The notes beneath the pieces are model-generated. The model searched no databases and was not told the origin of the DNA. It saw nothing but the letters and a program-made list of their open reading frames with translations. A DNA stretch of 64,000 nt from NCBI GenBank assembly GCA_039636775.1, contig CP143429.1, positions 2,914,001 through 2,978,000 on the forward strand, in the 5' to 3' direction. Positions 35,299-44,975 of this stretch are shown in pieces. This stretch comes from Micrococcaceae bacterium Sec5.8 (GTDB taxonomy: Bacteria > Actinomycetota > Actinomycetes > Actinomycetales > Micrococcaceae). Position 1 is the stretch's first letter; every line of letters starts with the position of its first letter. The translations under genes were made by a program, and so were the position numbers.

Positions 35299-36216
35299 CT
35301 ACTTGGTCAGGGTGGGCGCCAGGCTCGCCGCGAAGCCGGGGAGCCATTCCCGCAGGCCGGGTCCCAGGTCCTCGCTGTCGATGGCCAGCTGGACGCACGC
35401 CTTCAGGTAGCTGAGCTTATCGCCGGTGTCGTAGCGGCGGCCGCGGAAGATCACGCCGTAAACGCCGTACCCTTCACCTTCACCGGAGGCCAGTTCCTGC
35501 AGCGCGTCGGTGAGCTGAATTTCGCCGCCCCGCCCGGGCTTGGTGTGTTCCAGGACTTCGAAGGCGGCCGGGTGGAGGACGTACCGGCCAATTATCGCGA
35601 GGTTGGACGGGGCATCTTTGACGTCAGGCTTCTCGACCAGGTGCTTGATCTGGACGTAGTCCTCGCCGGCAATCGTTTGAACATCCGCACAGCCGTATGC
35701 GCTGATTTCAGACGGCTCAACCTCGATCAGCGCTACCACCGATCCGCCGGTCTTGGCCTGGACCTCGATCATGGTGCTGAGGAGTTCGTCCCGGGCATCG
35801 ATCAGGTCATCGCCCAGGAGGACGGCGAACGGCTCGTAACCGACGTGCTGCTTTGCACGGAGGACGGCGTGGCCGAGACCCATCGGATCGCCCTGGCGCA
35901 CATAGTGGATGTCGCCGAGGTTGCTGGCGGCCTGAATCGACTCAAGCTTGGCGGTGTCGCCCTTGGCCTCCAAGGTGGCTTCCAGGGTGGGGACGCGGTC
36001 AAAATGGTCCTCCAGGGCGCGCTTGTTGCGGCCGGTGATCATCAGGATGTCGCTCAGCCCAACGTTGACGGCTTCTTCGACGACGTACTGAATGGCGGGC
36101 TTGTCGACGACAGGCAGCATTTCCTTGGGCATGGCCTTGGTGGCCGGAAGGAACCTGGTGCCGAGGCCGGCTGCGGGGATGACGGCCTTGCGGACGGGAG
36201 CGTTGGGTGTAGTCAC
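35299..36216 (-). CDS. galU: UTP-glucose-1-phosphate uridylyltransferase
   Basis: 305 residues, full length. It makes UDP-glucose from UTP and glucose-1-phosphate for cell-wall and polysaccharide synthesis. The nucleotide-binding signature AAGLGTRFLPATKAMPKEM is at residues 15-33, with LLGDDLID, EKPDVKDAPSN and a GRRYDTGDKLSYLKA segment later, all conserved in GalU. The start is GTG at 36216. It heads a minus-strand group galU, GNAT, SepX-like membrane protein. The moeA/glp gene often placed between galU and the acetyltransferase is absent. Confidence 0.95.
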   Translation of the reverse strand: MTTPNAPVRKAVIPAAGLGTRFLPATKAMPKEMLPVVDKPAIQYVVEEAVNVGLSDILMITGRNKRALEDHFDRVPTLEATLEAKGDTAKLESIQAASNLGDIHYVRQGDPMGLGHAVLRAKQHVGYEPFAVLLGDDLIDARDELLSTMIEVQAKTGGSVVALIEVEPSEISAYGCADVQTIAGEDYVQIKHLVEKPDVKDAPSNLAIIGRYVLHPAAFEVLEHTKPGRGGEIQLTDALQELASGEGEGYGVYGVIFRGRRYDTGDKLSYLKACVQLAIDSEDLGPGLREWLPGFAASLAPTLTK

Positions 36217-36313
36217 TGGACTAATCTAACGGAGGGACCAAGCATTAGGTAATCATTGGAGCCGGCGCGGGCCGCAGCCTCAGGGGCCGGATCCGCCGAA
36301 CGGACAGGACGTC

Positions 36314-36979
36314 ATGGCATCGAAAGAAGAGATCCGGGCAAGCCACCGGGCCCGGCGCACTGCCCTGGCGCCGGCCGAGGTAGAGGCCGCCGGCATGGGC
36401 ATCGCCCGGCACGGTCTCTCCTGGGCTGCGAGCCTGACCGGCGGCAGCCCCGGCACCTTCGCCGTTTACCTGGGCGTGGGCACAGAGCCGCCAACCTTCC
36501 CCCTGCTGGGGGTGCTGCATGCGGCGGGGCACCGGCTGCTGCTTCCGGTCTGCGAGCCCGGCCTGACCCTGAGCTGGGTGCACTGGACGCCGGCGTCCGA
36601 GTACGTCCGGAGCCGCTACGCACCAATCCTGGAACCTGCGGGGGATCGCCTCGACACCACCGCACTGCGGCACGCGGATGGCATTTTCCTGCCTGCCACC
36701 GCTCTTGACTTCTCCGGCAACCGGATCGGCCAGGGTGGCGGCTACTACGACAAGTTCCTGGCGGCGCTGGGCACCCTCCTGGCCACCCGGGCTCCGGCGC
36801 CCGACGGCGGTCTGTTGGCGCCGCTGCCCACCGCAGCCGTCGTCTATGACAGCGAGGTGCTGTCCGCCGGGAGCATCCCTGCGGAGTCGTTCGACCGGAA
36901 AGTGGCCGCTGCTCTCACCCCGTCAGGGCTACTGGAACTCCTGGACCCGGCATCCGGGGACGCACGGCCGGGATGCTAG
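36314..36979 (+). CDS. 5-formyltetrahydrofolate cyclo-ligase
   Basis: 221 residues. It converts 5-formyl-THF to 5,10-methenyl-THF using ATP. The family signatures are visible: N-terminal KEEIRASHRARR (phosphate and folate contacts) and the loop NRIGQGGGYYDKFL at about residue 136, followed by the AVVYDSEV strand. ATG at 36314, divergent from galU with about 97 bp between starts. Downstream genes (FmdB zinc ribbon, SAF protein) are on the same strand. Confidence 0.93.
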   Translation: MASKEEIRASHRARRTALAPAEVEAAGMGIARHGLSWAASLTGGSPGTFAVYLGVGTEPPTFPLLGVLHAAGHRLLLPVCEPGLTLSWVHWTPASEYVRSRYAPILEPAGDRLDTTALRHADGIFLPATALDFSGNRIGQGGGYYDKFLAALGTLLATRAPAPDGGLLAPLPTAAVVYDSEVLSAGSIPAESFDRKVAAALTPSGLLELLDPASGDARPGC

Positions 36980-37095
36980 AATTGGCACTCAGGCCCTGCG
37001 ACTGCTAAGGGACGGATCTGGCTGGAGACATATCGGCCGGGACCGTTGGCTCAGCGGCACGGGACCTGCTCGTTTGTTCCAGAGGAGGATTCCCA

Positions 37096-37353
37096 GTGCC
37101 CACCTATGCGTACGCCTGCAAGGACTGCAGCCACGCCTTCGAGATCGTGCAGTCGTTCACCGACAGCTCCCTCACGTCCTGCCCGGAATGCCACGGGACC
37201 CTGCGCAAGAAGTTCAACAGCGTGGGTGTGGTCTTCAAGGGGTCTGGTTTTTACCGGACAGACTCCCGCGAAGCTAAAGGCAGCACTGTTGCACCGGCTC
37301 CCGCCCCGGCGGCAACGCCTGCGCCCGCCGCCGTTTCTTCTTCCGCCAGCTAA
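37096..37353 (+). CDS. FmdB-family zinc ribbon protein
   Basis: 85 residues. The first 45 form a zinc ribbon with two CxxC pairs (YACKDCSHAF and TSCPECHGTL), the FmdB/CxxC_CxxC_SSSS regulatory-protein family. The rest is a low-complexity Ala/Pro/Ser tail. The start is GTG at 37096 after GAGGAGG. Function unknown; family members are small putative nucleic-acid-binding regulators. Confidence 0.93.
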   Translation: MPTYAYACKDCSHAFEIVQSFTDSSLTSCPECHGTLRKKFNSVGVVFKGSGFYRTDSREAKGSTVAPAPAPAATPAPAAVSSSAS

Positions 37354-37444
37354 CGGCCGCCGCCTTGGGGTCTCCTCGGCGGCATTGTCCACATAGCCGC
37401 GGCAGGGTCTGACCCACGACCGGTCCCCTGCGTAGTGTCGGCCT

Positions 37445-38278
37445 ATGCCCACTCGCGACCTTCCCTTGCCGGTCGGCGGATTTCGTTCCGTACGGTCCCC
37501 CGCATCCCCGGTGCGCCCGGCATCGGGCCCCTACTGGTTCCAGAGGGGCGGGCCCTCCGCCAGCCACCGACCCGGCGGGCTAAGCCCGGGACGGCTTCAG
37601 CAGGGCCGCAGACCAAAAAGGCAGCCGGCCCGCCGGCAGATGGTCCGGTGGCTCGGACGCAACCGGCGGTTGGCGGTGGCGTTGCTGCTGTGCCTCGCAG
37701 CAGCTCTCACGGTGCAACAGCTGACCCCGGCTCCCGCTGACAGTGTCTCCGCGGTCGCCGCGGCCAGGGATCTCCCGGCAGGCGAAACCCTCAGTCCGGA
37801 CGACCTGACACTCCTGAGCGTCCCCCACGCCCTGGTTCCGGCCGGAAGCAGCTATGGCAGCACCGACGCCCTGCAGGGCCAGCAGTTGGCCGTCGCCCTG
37901 CGCCAGGGTCAGTTGCTCTCCGATTCCCAGCTCCTTGGCCCCGGACTGCTGGCCGGAAGCCGGCCGGGATCAGCGGCCGTGCCGCTCCGGATGGCGGATC
38001 CGGCCTCGATCCAGCTGCTCTCCCCCGGGCAACTCGTCAATGTGGTCATGACGAGCGGCGACGCCTTCGATCAGCCCGCTTCGTCCCAAGTATTGGCCGC
38101 AGCCGTTCCGGTGCTGTGGACTTCCGGGCGCGGCAGCGACGCCGGCCCCTGGGCGGGCGCGGGAGATATCGACGGTCTCCTGGTGGTCGCCGCGGACGCC
38201 GAGCAGGCCCGTCGTCTCGCCGGCGCGTCCACGCAGGGCAAGCTGTTTTTCGTCCTAGTCCCGGCAGATTCGGGCTAG
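37445..38278 (+). CDS. SAF-domain (CpaB-like) membrane protein
   Basis: 277 residues. The basic N-terminal region is followed by one membrane helix (about 73-92) and a SAF domain (about 103-175: AARDLPAGETLSPDDLTLLS) plus a C-terminal region resembling RcpC/CpaB, the inner-membrane-linked component of Flp/Tad pili. No other pilus genes are in the window. ATG at 37445 is used; ATG at 37640 (M-V-R-W-L, just before the membrane helix) is equally possible, because the first 65 residues are basic and low-complexity. Confidence 0.8.
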   Translation: MPTRDLPLPVGGFRSVRSPASPVRPASGPYWFQRGGPSASHRPGGLSPGRLQQGRRPKRQPARRQMVRWLGRNRRLAVALLLCLAAALTVQQLTPAPADSVSAVAAARDLPAGETLSPDDLTLLSVPHALVPAGSSYGSTDALQGQQLAVALRQGQLLSDSQLLGPGLLAGSRPGSAAVPLRMADPASIQLLSPGQLVNVVMTSGDAFDQPASSQVLAAAVPVLWTSGRGSDAGPWAGAGDIDGLLVVAADAEQARRLAGASTQGKLFFVLVPADSG

Positions 38279-38345
38279 CAACCCCGGACGCCGGAGAGGC
38301 GGCCCCGCGGGTGCCCCCCGGAACCGCCCCGTCTCTTGAGGTGCG

Positions 38346-41300
38346 TCAGCCCCAGTGCGGAGGCTTCTGCTCCTGTAGCCAGGAATCGTGGTCGTAGCCA
38401 CCGGTGTCGTCGCCCCAGCGGCGCGGATCGTCCTCAGCAGCCTTGTTCGGCAGCACATCGTCCGGGACCGACGCAGACAAGGACTTGGGCGCCGGGTCAT
38501 CCAGGCTTCCGTCCGTGGCGTCGCTGTTGGCATGGCCCGCTTCGTTGCCGTCCTGGACGTTGACGTCACCGTCACTGTTGGCGTGGCCGTCTCCGCCACC
38601 TTCCTGGGCATTGACGTCACCGGCGCCTGGAGCGGGGTGCGCGCCGCCGGTATCCCGGGGGGCGTCGTCGGCATCCACGGCGTCGGCATCCATGGCGTCG
38701 GCATCCATTGCATCGGCCTCCCTGTCGCCCTGACCTTCATCCTCCCGGGGTGCACTGCCCGGGCTTCCGGCCGGGGACTCATCCTCGCTGGCCGGTGCTT
38801 CGTTGACATCCAGGTTCTCCACGTCGTCGTCAAAGAACCCCGGCGACGCCTGGTTTCGGTGAGCTCCGACCGGCTTTTCCAGACCCAGATATCCACCGAT
38901 GCGGTCCGCGCAGGCCGATGGATCGGTAAACACCTCAATAGTCCACAGCGGCATGTACCGCCACCCGAGCCGTTCCAGGAGCTGCGGACGGAGCCTGCTG
39001 CGTTCGCGGACAGTCAGCCGGCGGTACTGCTCGGTGCCGTCGGACTCGATCGCCACGGGACGGGGAATTTCAGCATCGTCCTGGCCGAGGGTGCTCAGCG
39101 GGTCCGCCGCTGCCACCATATTCAGGACGCCGTCGTACTGGTGCCAGACCCGGGCTCCCCGGGCGCGCAGACGGTCGCCGAGATCTGCCACAAGCGGGTC
39201 CGCGCCCAAAGCCTGCTCGCTGGCCGCCGCCCGTGAGGCCGGGCTTCCAAGATCGGAGTTGCCCGCAATTTCACGGTCTATCAATTGGTAGAAGTCGACG
39301 GCGCCGTGACTGAGGCGGGTCACATCCAGGTCCTCGGGCCGGAAACAGCTGAGCACGTGCAGCGAGCGTCGCGCCCTCGTCATGGCCAGGGCGAACCGGG
39401 CCCGTCCGCCGTCGGCAGACAGGGGTCCGAGGCTGTGAAGTGCGCGGCCGTGCGGTGTACGTCCATAGCCGGGCGAGAAAATGATGTGATCGCGGACCAG
39501 GCCTTGTGCACGTTCCAGATCCACTACACGGAAGGATTCTTCCCCGGCCGTGAAGAAGCTGGCCAGCGACGGGTAGTTGGGCAACTGCAACCGAATGGAC
39601 TCGCCGATGCGGGCCGCGTGCCGAAGGCTCCCGGTAACAACAGCCAAGGAGGTCAGGGGCCGCAGTCTGGCGTGTTCGAAGACCAGTTCCACAGCGCGGT
39701 TCACTTCGGCCACGACGGATTCAACACCATCCTGGTCAGCGCTGGGCAGGCCCGTGCCATCCGGAAGATATTCCACTGTGAGCGCACGGTCCAGGCCCGT
39801 CGCCGATTGCCCCTCCGGCAGCCGGCTCAGCTCGCCACCGTAAAAGCTGTTGCTTAGTTGCCGCACGAGATCTTCGTCAACCGCGCGGTAGACGTGGCGC
39901 AGCTTGCAGACAGGCAGCACCGCCGACAGCGCACTGAACGCGCTTTCCACATCTTGATGGGAGCTTTCGCCGGCTGCGAGCCGTTCCACCCCGACGGAGA
40001 ACGTCCGCGGGCTGGCGATGCGGTCATCGCCGAACGCAACGATTTGTTTGCCGCGGGCGATGGCAGGCAGGACGGCTTGCAGGGACGTCGCTTCGGCGTC
40101 CAGGATGACAACAGCATCAAAGCGCTGCTCCACTGGCAGAACCGAGGAAAGCAGGTAGGGGCTGACGGACCACACCGGGATCAGCACGGGGAGCAGGTCC
40201 GGCGCCTGGGCTGTCAATGACGAAAGGGTCACCCGGCCGTCCTTGAGCAGGCTGCGCAACAGTTCCGCCTGCCGCGGGTGCTCCGCGATGGCCGCGCGCC
40301 AACGTTCTGCCAGCTGCCAGCGCAGCCGGGCGGCACCGCTGGCGATGTGGGCATTGTCCGCAAGACGGTACTCCGCTTCGAGCTGACGCAGGGCGTCGCC
40401 GTCGGACATGGCCAGGTAATCGTCGCCGCTGATCATGGCTTCCAACGCCGACTGCCACCAGGCGAGCTCAAGTTCGGCGGCCACCGATTCCGCCGGCACC
40501 TCCCGTTTGGCAAGGTCGTCCAGCAGTTCGCCGAGGCCGTGCTCGCGCATGTTCTCGACCAGGAGCGTCCGTTCGGGCAGGGTCTCCAGAATGGCGGTAT
40601 CGGCCACCAGCCGGCCCAGGCGTTCCATCAGCTCGTCGTAAGGCGTGCCGTGCAACTCGCCGCCGGCCGGCGTATGCCGGACGGCCTGACCCAGCTCGGC
40701 CAGTTCCGCGTCCAGCTCACGGTACAGCGAGATGATCTCCCCGAGACCTGCCGGGACTGCCGGATGACGCTGCGTCGTGGCGTAGCCGGCCCACGTGGCC
40801 CGCTGCTCTTGGACGAGGACCAGGGAGCTGTGCAGATCGGCGATGTGGACGCCCGGGCGGACGTACTCCTTTGCCACCCGGCGCAGGCGTGAGCGCTGCA
40901 TGGAGGGCATTTCAATGTTCCGTTCGCGCCGCCAGGAGGAGGCCGCGGTGGCGGAAATAAGGTCAAGGACCGGCCGGTCGAAGATGTCCGGGGTGAATTT
41001 ATCCAGGCTTCCGCGGACGGCAACCAGCAGTTCGACCTGGTCGCCCCACTCGGCAAAGGAACTTCCCAGGCGGATCTCGGCGTGATCGGCGACGCCGCTC
41101 ATCATCTCGCGCAGTTCCGGCAGCTTCCGGGCCACGGAGCTGGCCACCTGCTGTGCTTCCTCGGTTTCCTTGCGGGTCAGAAGGCGGGCGCCGTGCCAGG
41201 GGCTCGCTGTTGAAGCACGGTTGAAGCTCCCCAATTCAGCCGCCCGGTGCAGCCGCCCCGCCAGTTCCTCGCGGTCCCGGATATTGTCCAGCACGCTGCG

Positions 41301-42575
41301 CTTGAGCCGGACGGTGGTAGCAGGTGCCGGCTGGATGGCGGTAAGCCTGGCCAGCGACTGCATCGCCTCGTAGGGTGAGCAGCCCCAGCGTTCACGGACG
41401 TTGTGGAGCGAGGAGACATGATCCTGGAGGGCATGTCGGTGCTCGGTCAGGGTGGTGTGGAGGTTGCTGAGTTGGGGCTGAAGGGACTTCTCGTTGCGCA
41501 TAATGCCCCGGACCAGCTGGTCCTTGAACTGAAGGGGCGTGGCGTTGCCGGCAAGCGGGAGCAGGATCGAGTCCAGGCCCAGGAAATCCAGGTGCGCGGC
41601 GATTTCGGCCAGGCTGGCGCGCCGGTCCCCCACAACCAGGACCGTTTTTCCCTGGTCGACAAGGGCCCCGATGGTGTTGATCGCGGTCTGGGTCTGGCCC
41701 GTACCCGGCGCGGCGCTGACCACCAGCGAGTCTCCGGCCCGGACGGCGTCGACCACGTACTGCTGGTGGTTGTCGGCGTCGAGCAACAGCAGCTCATCGG
41801 CGGGATCGCGCTCGTCGGTGCTGGGGAACCGCCCGGCTTCGGGCTCGGGCACCTCCGCGGCGCCGCCTGTGGCGGCGCGCCCCAGGGCCTTGATGAGGGG
41901 ATGGTCCGCATTAATCCAGGGGTCGTCCAGGGTGCCGGACAGGTCGGCGAAGGTGGACACCAGGAGATTGTGCTCCACCTCGGCGCCGTGGATGGGCTGG
42001 ATGAGCGTGCCGAGCCGGTCCAGGACCGGTTGCGGGTCCAACCGGGCGGTGCTGTACGCCATACGGGTGACGGCGTTGACGTCGAAGCCGATCCCGTGAA
42101 TGGACTTCAGGTGCCGGACCAGGGCCGGGTTGATTTTGGCCTGCTCCGTCAGCTGGAGTTCGTAGTCGTCCTCGCCCGGGCGAACCGTGAGCGAGATTGC
42201 AGCCAGCATCACCGGAGCGGAGACGCGCTGGGGCTTACCCCCGACGGCGGACGTCCACACCACTGTGCCGGCCGAGAAGTACCCGGCGTCGATGCCGCGG
42301 TCATTGCCCAGCTCGAAGATCTTGGACCGCAGGTTGCGTGAGGCCTTCGCAGCGATAACGTACTGCTGATGGTCGCGAATCAAGGTGGAGAGGCGGGTCC
42401 GCCGCCCGGCCATCAGCTGGGCCAGCCCGGAGGGATGGGCATGGGTCAGGTCGATGGAACCCTCGGGGGTCTTGGTGAACCGCAACATGGTATCTGCCCC
42501 GGTGACGGGCTTGAGCCCCGACAGCCATTTCCTGAGCTCTTCGGAGCCCTCGGGGTGGCCTTGACCAACTGACAC
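38346..42575 (-). CDS. giant SF1 helicase-like protein with REase-fold C-terminus
   Basis: 1,409 residues. After an N-terminal domain (about 1-270) comes an SF1/AAA_11-12 helicase fold: Walker A-like AAPGTGQTQTA at about 290, motif II-like VILDAEATS, motif III-like VAFGDDRIAS and motif VI-like ALAMTRARRSL. The Walker lysine is glutamine and motif II is DAEA rather than DExx, so ATPase activity is doubtful. Near the C-terminus RPVAIESDGTEQYRR and a later WRYMPLWTIEVF resemble the DUF559/Vsr-like nuclease fold of such helicases. The last 130 residues are an acidic, repetitive tail (DADAMDADAMDADAV). GTG at 42575 follows GAAGG at five bases. Confidence 0.78.
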   Translation of the reverse strand: MSVGQGHPEGSEELRKWLSGLKPVTGADTMLRFTKTPEGSIDLTHAHPSGLAQLMAGRRTRLSTLIRDHQQYVIAAKASRNLRSKIFELGNDRGIDAGYFSAGTVVWTSAVGGKPQRVSAPVMLAAISLTVRPGEDDYELQLTEQAKINPALVRHLKSIHGIGFDVNAVTRMAYSTARLDPQPVLDRLGTLIQPIHGAEVEHNLLVSTFADLSGTLDDPWINADHPLIKALGRAATGGAAEVPEPEAGRFPSTDERDPADELLLLDADNHQQYVVDAVRAGDSLVVSAAPGTGQTQTAINTIGALVDQGKTVLVVGDRRASLAEIAAHLDFLGLDSILLPLAGNATPLQFKDQLVRGIMRNEKSLQPQLSNLHTTLTEHRHALQDHVSSLHNVRERWGCSPYEAMQSLARLTAIQPAPATTVRLKRSVLDNIRDREELAGRLHRAAELGSFNRASTASPWHGARLLTRKETEEAQQVASSVARKLPELREMMSGVADHAEIRLGSSFAEWGDQVELLVAVRGSLDKFTPDIFDRPVLDLISATAASSWRRERNIEMPSMQRSRLRRVAKEYVRPGVHIADLHSSLVLVQEQRATWAGYATTQRHPAVPAGLGEIISLYRELDAELAELGQAVRHTPAGGELHGTPYDELMERLGRLVADTAILETLPERTLLVENMREHGLGELLDDLAKREVPAESVAAELELAWWQSALEAMISGDDYLAMSDGDALRQLEAEYRLADNAHIASGAARLRWQLAERWRAAIAEHPRQAELLRSLLKDGRVTLSSLTAQAPDLLPVLIPVWSVSPYLLSSVLPVEQRFDAVVILDAEATSLQAVLPAIARGKQIVAFGDDRIASPRTFSVGVERLAAGESSHQDVESAFSALSAVLPVCKLRHVYRAVDEDLVRQLSNSFYGGELSRLPEGQSATGLDRALTVEYLPDGTGLPSADQDGVESVVAEVNRAVELVFEHARLRPLTSLAVVTGSLRHAARIGESIRLQLPNYPSLASFFTAGEESFRVVDLERAQGLVRDHIIFSPGYGRTPHGRALHSLGPLSADGGRARFALAMTRARRSLHVLSCFRPEDLDVTRLSHGAVDFYQLIDREIAGNSDLGSPASRAAASEQALGADPLVADLGDRLRARGARVWHQYDGVLNMVAAADPLSTLGQDDAEIPRPVAIESDGTEQYRRLTVRERSRLRPQLLERLGWRYMPLWTIEVFTDPSACADRIGGYLGLEKPVGAHRNQASPGFFDDDVENLDVNEAPASEDESPAGSPGSAPREDEGQGDREADAMDADAMDADAVDADDAPRDTGGAHPAPGAGDVNAQEGGGDGHANSDGDVNVQDGNEAGHANSDATDGSLDDPAPKSLSASVPDDVLPNKAAEDDPRRWGDDTGGYDHDSWLQEQKPPHWG

Positions 42576-42706
42576 TACTGCCTTCTTTTCTGTGCTTGCG
42601 TTTACTGTGCTCGTCACGTTATTCGTGCTCGCGCGGGACGTCATGGACCATACCGGCATGCTTCCGAGGGTAGCCGGAATCCGGTGCCCGCGAGAGGACG
42701 CAACAC

Positions 42707-42740
42707 TCGCGGGCTACAAATTCCGTTCCTTAGCCCGCGA
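42707..42740 (-). terminator. hairpin downstream of guaA
   Basis: Perfect 10-bp inverted repeat TCGCGGGCTA (42707-42716) and TAGCCCGCGA (42731-42740) around a 14-base loop, beginning five bases after the guaA stop. It lacks a T-run. Probably a terminator for guaA. Confidence 0.6.
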
Positions 42741-42745
42741 ACGGA

Positions 42746-44335
42746 CTATTCCCACTCAATGGTTCCCGGCGGCTTGCTGGTAACGTCCAGCACAACGCGG
42801 TTCACGCCGTCCACCTCGTTGGTGATGCGGTTGGAGATCCTGGCCAGCAGATCGTAGGGCAGCCGCGACCAGTCGGCCGTCATGGCGTCCTCGGAGGAGA
42901 CGGGCCGCAGCACGATCGGGTGTCCGTAGGTGCGGCCATCGCCCTGGACACCGACGCTGCGGACGTCTGCCAGCAGCACCACCGGCATCTGCCAGACCTC
43001 ATTGTCGAGCCCGGCAGCGGTCAGCTCCGCACGCGCGATCGCGTCTGCTTTCCGAAGCAGGTCAAGGCGTTCCTTGGTGACTTCGCCGACAATCCGGATG
43101 CCGAGGCCCGGCCCGGGGAACGGCTGGCGTCCGACGATCTCCTGCGGCAAGCCCAGCTGGGCGCCCACGGCGCGGACCTCATCCTTGAACAGGGCACGCA
43201 GCGGTTCGACGAGCTCGAACTGCAGGTCCTCGGGGAGACCGCCCACGTTGTGATGGCTCTTGATGTTGGCGGCACCTTCACCACCGCCGGATTCAACGAC
43301 GTCAGGGTAGAGGGTGCCTTGTACGAGGAATTTGATTTTCTCGCCGTGCGCGGCCGCTTCCGCGATGATGGCCTGCTCGGCTTCCTCAAAGGCGCGAATG
43401 AACTCGCGGCCAATGATTTTGCGTTTGGTCTCCGGGTCGCTGACGCCGGCCAGTGCTGACTGGAAGCGCTCCTGCTCGTTGGCGACGTAAAGCTTGACGC
43501 CCGTGGCGGCCACGAAGTCGCGCTCAACCTGTTCGGCTTCACCTTCCCGCAGCAGTCCGTGGTCAACGAATACGCAGGTCAGCTGGTCGCCGACGGCGCG
43601 CTGAACCAGGGCGGCAGCGACGGCGGAGTCGACACCGCCGGACAAGCCACAAATCACCCGGGCGTTGCCGATCTGTTCCCGGATCCTGTCGACCTGTTCC
43701 TCGAGGATATTGCCGGTGGTCCAGTTCGGTTCCAGCTTGGCACCCTTGAACAGGAAGTTCTCCAGGACCTGCTGGCCGTACGCAGAGTGCTTCACCTCGG
43801 GGTGCCACTGCACGCCGTAGAGGCTCTTCTCCTCGTTGGCGAAGGCGGCGACGTCGGCGCCGGCGGTCGTAGCAAGGACCTCGAAGCCTTCGGGAGCCTC
43901 GTGGACGGAGTCCCCGTGACTCATCCACGTGCTCTGGTGCTGGGGCATGCCCGTCAGGATGGAGCGGCCTTCGCCGACGGTGGTGGTCTCGGTCGCCCCG
44001 TATTCGCGAAGCCCGGTTTGGGCCACCTTGCCGCCGAGGGCATTGGCCATGGCCTGGAAGCCGTAGCAGATGCCAAAAACCGGCACTCCGGCTTCGAACA
44101 GGTCCGCGCCTACAGCCGGGGCGCCTTCGGCGTAGACGCTGGCGGGGCCACCCGACAAGATGATGGCGGCGGGGTTCTTGGCGAGCAGCTGCTCGGTGCT
44201 GTAGGTATGCGGAACCACTTCCGAATACACGTTCGCTTCCCGGACGCGGCGGGCGATCAGCTGCGCGTACTGGGCGCCGTAGTCAACAACCAGCACGGGC
44301 TTGTGGGACGTCTGGGATGCAGTGGGAGTAGTCAC
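42746..44335 (-). CDS. guaA: GMP synthase (glutamine-hydrolysing)
   Basis: 529 residues, full length. It aminates XMP to GMP using glutamine and ATP. The class I amidotransferase domain (about 1-210) has its nucleophile in [11 protein letters not shown] and histidine/glutamate in GVQWHPEV. The ATP pyrophosphatase domain has the P-loop [14 protein letters not shown], and the C-terminal dimerisation part ends [10 protein letters not shown]. The start at 44335 (GTG). guaB3 and guaB follow within 10 kb, so the three GMP-branch genes are clustered. Confidence 0.97.
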   Translation of the reverse strand: MTTPTASQTSHKPVLVVDYGAQYAQLIARRVREANVYSEVVPHTYSTEQLLAKNPAAIILSGGPASVYAEGAPAVGADLFEAGVPVFGICYGFQAMANALGGKVAQTGLREYGATETTTVGEGRSILTGMPQHQSTWMSHGDSVHEAPEGFEVLATTAGADVAAFANEEKSLYGVQWHPEVKHSAYGQQVLENFLFKGAKLEPNWTTGNILEEQVDRIREQIGNARVICGLSGGVDSAVAAALVQRAVGDQLTCVFVDHGLLREGEAEQVERDFVAATGVKLYVANEQERFQSALAGVSDPETKRKIIGREFIRAFEEAEQAIIAEAAAHGEKIKFLVQGTLYPDVVESGGGEGAANIKSHHNVGGLPEDLQFELVEPLRALFKDEVRAVGAQLGLPQEIVGRQPFPGPGLGIRIVGEVTKERLDLLRKADAIARAELTAAGLDNEVWQMPVVLLADVRSVGVQGDGRTYGHPIVLRPVSSEDAMTADWSRLPYDLLARISNRITNEVDGVNRVVLDVTSKPPGTIEWE

Positions 44336-44462
44336 CGTACCAGCCTACTTTGCAGCAGCGTCCGCCCGCACATTGAGAAGCCGGTCCGGGCGGGGAAAGG
44401 CCACCGGGTAAGCGATCTCACAGGTGATGTTGTTGCCTCCCGGCTTTGTGCCGGTGAAATGC

Positions 44463-44975
44463 TCAGTAGCGTTGCGGCGCCTGCGGGTTTGCGGCCAGCT
44501 CGGCTTCCACCTCGGCGTGGAACTTCTTCTCCACGAAGAATGACAGGAAGGGCACCACACCGCCAAGAGCCAGAATAATCATCTTCGCGAACGGCCAGCG
44601 CATCAGGGACCACAGGCGGAAGTTGGACATCAGGTACACCACGTACATCCAGCCGTGCACGATCAAAACCGTGATGGACAGATTCACGCCGCCCACGACG
44701 CCTGGCGGTTCGGCGTCGGCGAAGCCGAATCCGAACGCCTCGCCGGTGACGGCGTTGGTGCCCCCCGCGAAGAGGTACTGGCCGAAGACGTACCGGGCGA
44801 TCAGTTCTGCGCAAAGCAGGAGCAGCATGCTGCCGGTCAGGTAGGCGAGGACCTTATAGAACTTCAGTGCCGAACGGATCTGGGCCTCGGTTCCGCCAAA
44901 CCGGCGCTTTTTACCGCGCCCGCCTCCCGGGACGTTGGACTGCTGCGGCTGGACGGCCGGCTGGGGCTCGATCAT
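44463..44975 (-). CDS. DUF3817 membrane protein
   Basis: 170 residues. An N-terminal polar segment is followed by three hydrophobic helices (about 44-66, 100-118, 127-148), the layout of the DUF3817 family (YdzA-like), whose function is unknown. It contains the family's conserved VHGWMYVVYL. ATG at 44975 overlaps the SURF1 stop as ATGA, so the two are translationally coupled. In actinobacteria these genes commonly travel together and may relate to cytochrome oxidase assembly, but that is inference. Confidence 0.88.
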   Translation of the reverse strand: MIEPQPAVQPQQSNVPGGGRGKKRRFGGTEAQIRSALKFYKVLAYLTGSMLLLLCAELIARYVFGQYLFAGGTNAVTGEAFGFGFADAEPPGVVGGVNLSITVLIVHGWMYVVYLMSNFRLWSLMRWPFAKMIILALGGVVPFLSFFVEKKFHAEVEAELAANPQAPQRY

